Positions 60,939-64,000 of a stretch of 64,000 bases of DNA are shown one piece after another (position 1 is the stretch's first letter; each line of letters opens with the position of its first letter). Both the position numbers and the translations under genes were made by a program. Source of the DNA: an uncultured Lewinella sp. (GTDB lineage Bacteria; Bacteroidota; Bacteroidia; Chitinophagales; Saprospiraceae); assembly GCA_937873655.1 (NCBI GenBank), contig CALMYQ010000224.1, forward strand, positions 25,192 through 89,191, read 5' to 3'. Below the pieces are notes generated by a model. The model was not told the DNA's origin. It did not search any database and worked only from the letters and a program-made list of their open reading frames with translations.

Positions 60939-62162
60939 TTATACCCCGGCAACTGCAGCCGGCGTCCGGATCCGGTATCCTTTCCAGCCGTACCAGGCCA
61001 CTACCAGGAAACAGAAGATCGGCAGGATAAAGGCGGTTTGAACGCCGTAATGGTCCGAAATCACACCCATGACCGGCGGCAGAATAGCCCCGCCGATGAT
61101 GGCCATGATAATGAATGAAGACCCCAGTTTGGTCTGATGCCCCAGATCTTTGACCCCGAGCGCGAAGATGGTCGGGAACATAATGGACATGAAGAAATTG
61201 ACCCCCAGGACCGCGTAAACAGCCATTTTACCGGCGCCGGTGGCGGCAACCAGGCACATCACGGCCGCCAGAACCCCGTAGACCGCCAGGATCTTGGTAT
61301 CCTTGATATAGCTCATGATGAAAGTGCCGAGGAACCTGCCGATCACGAACAGGAGGGTGCCGAAGATCATATAGCCGGCAGAGGCCGTCTCCTTGGAAAC
61401 GCCCAGCAGGTCGACGATATAGTCGATGGTGATCCCCCAGATACCCGCCTGGGCGCCCACGTAGAACAATTGCGCAATCACGGCGTAAACCAGGTGTTTG
61501 TGGCGGAAGATGGTCCGGTCGAAGCGCAGTTTTTCGCCTTTTTCGGGTTCCGGCATCTTGGTCATTGCGAAGAACGCCGCGACAAGGAGCACAACCGTTG
61601 CGATCCCTACATAGGGCAGGACCACTGCGTTGGCGGCCTGCTGTTTGGCTTCCATCGTACTCAGGTCCCCCTCATTGCCGGCAAAGATCAGGGCGCCGGC
61701 CACATAGGGCCCTACAATCAGCGCCAGGCCGTTGAAAGATTGGGAGAAATTCAGGCGCTGGGAAGAAGTTTCCGGCTTGCCGAGGATCGTGATGTAGGGA
61801 TTGGCGGCCGTTTCCAGGAAAGCCAATCCGCTGGCAATCACATAAAGGGCTATCAGGAAAAAGCCGAAGGTTAGCAATTTGGCGGCCGGAATGAACAACA
61901 ATGCGCCGGCTGCATAAAGGACCAATCCCAGCAAGATCCCCTTCTTGTAATTATAGCGTTCCATGAACAGGCCCGCCGGAAAGGCGATGGTGAAATAGCC
62001 GAAGTAAAAGGCTGTTTCCACCAGCAGCGCCTGCGCCCGCTTGATCTCAAAAACGGGCTGAAAATGCGCGATCAGCGCCGAATTGAAGATGTTGGCCAGC
62101 CCCCACAGGAAAAAAAGGCTCGTCACCAGAATAAAGGGCACCAGGTAATTTTTGTTCTCCAT
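60939..62162 (-). CDS. fucP: L-fucose:proton symporter (MFS)
   Basis: This 407-residue major-facilitator transporter has 12 predicted helices. Features of the FucP family include the N-terminal YLVPFILVTSLFFLWGLANIFN, GLAFLETAANPYITILG in helix 4/5, and QLFYVGAQAGIWGI. FucP imports L-fucose with a proton. It is the last gene of a minus-strand set with a dehydrogenase and a lactonase for fucose, which supports the substrate assignment. It is separated from the dehydrogenase gene by 143 bases of octamer repeat and a hairpin. Confidence 0.92.
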   Translation of the reverse strand: MENKNYLVPFILVTSLFFLWGLANIFNSALIAHFQPVFEIKRAQALLVETAFYFGYFTIAFPAGLFMERYNYKKGILLGLVLYAAGALLFIPAAKLLTFGFFLIALYVIASGLAFLETAANPYITILGKPETSSQRLNFSQSFNGLALIVGPYVAGALIFAGNEGDLSTMEAKQQAANAVVLPYVGIATVVLLVAAFFAMTKMPEPEKGEKLRFDRTIFRHKHLVYAVIAQLFYVGAQAGIWGITIDYIVDLLGVSKETASAGYMIFGTLLFVIGRFLGTFIMSYIKDTKILAVYGVLAAVMCLVAATGAGKMAVYAVLGVNFFMSIMFPTIFALGVKDLGHQTKLGSSFIIMAIIGGAILPPVMGVISDHYGVQTAFILPIFCFLVVAWYGWKGYRIRTPAAVAGV

Positions 62163-62220
62163 CGTTGGTTATCGTTTTGATGTTGTTTGCGTTGGTTGGT
62201 TGGTGATCTGTTGATTTGAA

Positions 62221-62305
62221 CAGTTCCTCCCACGCCTCGGCGTGGTCAGTTCCTCAGTTCCTCAATTCCTCAATTCCTCAATTCCTCGATTCCTCGATTC
62301 CTCCA
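62221..62305. repeat. CAATTCCT/CGATTCCT octamer repeat with a hairpin
   Basis: About eight octamers of the TTCCTCAA/TTCCTCGA family lie between fucP and the dehydrogenase gene. A perfect 7-bp hairpin CCACGCC-TC-GGCGTGG spans 62230-62245. Confidence 0.88.
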
Positions 62306-63103
62306 CTATTCTTGAGCCAGCACAGACACCGACCGGTCCAGGTGCACATAACCGCCGTCGACGAACAGGTATTGAGCGGTGACGTGGGAAGCGCGGTCCG
62401 ACAGGAGAAATACGGCGGTATCCGCGATTTCCTCGGGCGTGGTCAGGCGATTTCCCAGAGGGATCCGGCTGCCGATCTCGCGCAGTTTTTCTTCCGGGTT
62501 GTCAAACTGGCTGACCCATTCGTGGTAAAGCGGTGTGATGACCTCGGCCGGCACAATAGCGTTGACCCGGATGCCGTATTTCAGCAATTCCACCGCCCAT
62601 TCGCGGGTCAGGGCCAGAATAGCGCCTTTGGCCGCTACGTAGGCGGAGGTGTTGCCCTGGCCGGTCAGCGCCGTTTTGGAACTGATATTGAGAATAACGC
62701 CCTTGTTTTTTTTCAATTCGGGGAGAGCGAAATGCGCCAGGTTGAAATAGTGAAACAGGTTCTTTTCGAGGGAAGCGACAAAAGCGGCGGGCGTACCGTG
62801 CTCAAGGCCTACCCCGTCATTCGCCCCGGCATTGTTGACCAGCGCATCTATCCGGCCCAATCCGGACAGCGTTTCTTCGACCACTTCCCGGCAACTCCCG
62901 GGCGTACCCAGTTCCTTTTGAATGGCCAATGCCTTGCCGCCCTGCTTTTCAATATCCCGGGCGAGTGCTTCGCCTTCTGCCTTAAGTCTTCCGACGATAA
63001 CCGGCACAGCGCCTTCTGCGGCCAGCAGCCGGCAAATGGCTTCACCGATTCCGCGGCCGCCGCCGGTAACGATGACGACCTTGTTCTTGATGTTCAGATC
63101 CAT
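62306..63103 (-). CDS. SDR-family dehydrogenase (likely L-fucose dehydrogenase)
   Basis: This 265-residue short-chain dehydrogenase has the cofactor motif TGGGRGIGEA at 13-22, NNAGA near 90, and the catalytic Ser with the YVAAK motif (ISSK ... SAYVAAKGA). In the non-phosphorylating pathway an SDR oxidises L-fucose to L-fucono-lactone. The lactonase gene is 3 bases upstream and fucP is downstream, so this assignment rests on context. By sequence alone only an NAD(P)-dependent SDR can be claimed. Confidence 0.88.
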   Translation of the reverse strand: MDLNIKNKVVIVTGGGRGIGEAICRLLAAEGAVPVIVGRLKAEGEALARDIEKQGGKALAIQKELGTPGSCREVVEETLSGLGRIDALVNNAGANDGVGLEHGTPAAFVASLEKNLFHYFNLAHFALPELKKNKGVILNISSKTALTGQGNTSAYVAAKGAILALTREWAVELLKYGIRVNAIVPAEVITPLYHEWVSQFDNPEEKLREIGSRIPLGNRLTTPEEIADTAVFLLSDRASHVTAQYLFVDGGYVHLDRSVSVLAQE

Positions 63104-63106
63104 GGT

Positions 63107-63934
63107 TTAAAGTTGGTAAAAAAGTTTTGCATTCTCGCCTAAAACCCGGTCTTTAACTTCTTCGGAATAAGTCTCCAGATAACTTTCCACGATATCCATG
63201 ACCCTGGGATACTCGCCGCTGAGCAAACAAACCGGCCAGTCGGATCCGATCATCAGCCGCTCCGGGCCGAAAGCTTCGTACACCACATCGAGATACGGAT
63301 CGAAATCCCAATGGTCCCAATTACCCCAGTCCGCCTCGGTCACCATTCCGGAAAGTTTGCAGTAAACGTTTGAAGATGCGGATGCCAGGGCGCGGATATG
63401 GTCGCCCCAAAGTTCAATTCTATCGGCCTTGATATTGGGTTTGGCGATATGATCCAATACGAAACGCTGCTCCGGGAATTTGAGGGCCAACCCGACCGCC
63501 GCCGGCAATTGATTGGGGTACACCAGGATATCATAAGTGAGCCCGAATTCGCGCAGATAGGATATGCCGCGCTGGAAATCAGGGCGCAGCATAAAGTCTT
63601 CGGGTTCGGCCTGCACGATATGGCGGATCCCCTTCAGCAGGGGGTTTGAAGCCAGTTTTTCCAGCCTTTCGCGAATATCTTCGCTCCGAAGGTCCACCCA
63701 GCCCACGACCCCCAGGATGAAATCGTTTTGTCCGGCCAGGTCGAGCAAAAAGGCTGTTTCTTCATCCGATTGGTCGGCCTGTACGGCAATGCTCCCGTCG
63801 TAACCGGCGGCTTTCAGCAGCGGTTCAAGGTCCCCGGGTAAAAAATCCCTGCGGATGGCCTGCATGTCTTCCGTGATCCAGGCGTCGCGCACCGGATTGA
63901 AATGCCAGAAATGTTGGTGGGTGTCGATTTTCAT
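63107..63934 (-). CDS. Amidohydrolase-family lactonase (likely L-fuconolactonase)
   Basis: This 275-residue TIM-barrel hydrolase of the amidohydrolase_2 group starts IDTHQHFWHF (His6, His8). It continues with GIRHIVQAEP, VLDHIAKPNI and, near the C terminus, LMIGSDWPVCLL, where the Asp is the expected catalytic or metal residue. L-fuconolactonase opens L-fucono-1,5-lactone to L-fuconate. It precedes the SDR gene by 3 bases and is the first gene of the operon seen here. The next enzymes (fuconate dehydratase and onward) are not in the window and may lie beyond its right edge. Confidence 0.88.
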   Translation of the reverse strand: MKIDTHQHFWHFNPVRDAWITEDMQAIRRDFLPGDLEPLLKAAGYDGSIAVQADQSDEETAFLLDLAGQNDFILGVVGWVDLRSEDIRERLEKLASNPLLKGIRHIVQAEPEDFMLRPDFQRGISYLREFGLTYDILVYPNQLPAAVGLALKFPEQRFVLDHIAKPNIKADRIELWGDHIRALASASSNVYCKLSGMVTEADWGNWDHWDFDPYLDVVYEAFGPERLMIGSDWPVCLLSGEYPRVMDIVESYLETYSEEVKDRVLGENAKLFYQL

Positions 63935-63936
63935 GT

Positions 63937-64000
63937 TGAGGAATCGAGGAATCGAGGAATCGAGGAATCGAGGAATCGAGGAATCGAGGAATCGAGGAAT
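63937..64000. repeat. GAGGAATC octamer tandem repeat at the window edge
   Basis: At least seven perfect copies of GAGGAATC run to the window end. This is the reverse complement of the CCTCGATT family at 47186-47240 and 62221-62305. It lies just upstream of the lactonase start and so in the operon leader or promoter region. Confidence 0.95.

Overview
This window is a chromosomal segment from a member of the Bacteroidota, most likely the order Saprospirales (Saprospiraceae or relatives). Several lines of evidence support this. There are type A T9SS C-terminal sorting domains, and one giant SprB-repeat protein ends in a gliding-motility (type B) C-terminal domain. Families typical of the phylum are present: DUF4294, DUF2911, DUF2027-Smr, a DUF5117-type zinc metalloprotease, and an M56/BlaI pair with TonB_C domains. 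Many genes are preceded by the Bacteroidota -7 motif TAnnTTTG. By eye the GC content is in the mid-50s %. No rRNA, tRNA, CRISPR array, integrase or insertion sequence was recognised.

Layout. 1-3735: truncated M20 peptidase, M19 dipeptidase lipoprotein, DUF4294 protein, dihydrofolate reductase, RNase HII. 3885-7214: operon of a small exported protein, a BlaI repressor and an M56 protease fused to three TonB_C domains and a T9SS tail. 7559-13653: SEKR-type helical protein, ferritin, an HD-PycTM fusion and Lon. 13803-18690: secreted proteins, including a peptidylarginine-deiminase-like T9SS cargo interrupted by a stop codon. 18687-22528: sigma-54 activator with its kinase, then two tailless SSBs with a structured untranslated region. 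22827-30061: TSUP transporter, large metalloprotease, TPR histidine kinase, dipeptide epimerase, MoaC. 30148-33471: DUF2911 protein and a LytS/LytTR pair. 33701-42526: frameshifted T9SS cargo, a second T9SS protein, threonine-synthase-like enzyme, AraC regulator, SprB-repeat giant. 43040-50103: small membrane proteins, a TetR regulator, PAQR protein, an amidinotransferase beside an APC permease, and a DUF3883 nuclease-like gene in an AT-richer patch. 50184-57783: recQ-aroQ, and kdsD followed by three uncharacterised envelope genes. 57984-64000: Smr protein, methyltransferase, TonB, and a non-phosphorylating L-fucose operon.

Functional themes. Much of the window concerns the cell envelope: T9SS cargo, TonB, membrane-anchored proteolysis and two-component sensing. 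Two small catabolic modules stand out. One is fucose uptake and oxidation: FucP, a dehydrogenase and a lactonase. The other is an arginine/guanidino-compound module: permease plus amidinohydrolase.

The most unusual features are as follows. (1) The M56-TonB_Cx3-T9SS fusion. (2) The HD-PycTM fusion with no cyclase beside it. (3) A structured, terminator-ended segment downstream of the ssb pair. (4) Short tandem repeats of 7-26 bp units in many intergenic regions, several folding into hairpins and one forming the 5' end of a lipoprotein gene. (5) A LacI-type operator between two convergent genes. (6) An uncharacterised envelope triad coupled to kdsD. Several disrupted genes contain or lie near homopolymers (C8, G10), so sequencing error must be excluded before biology is inferred.
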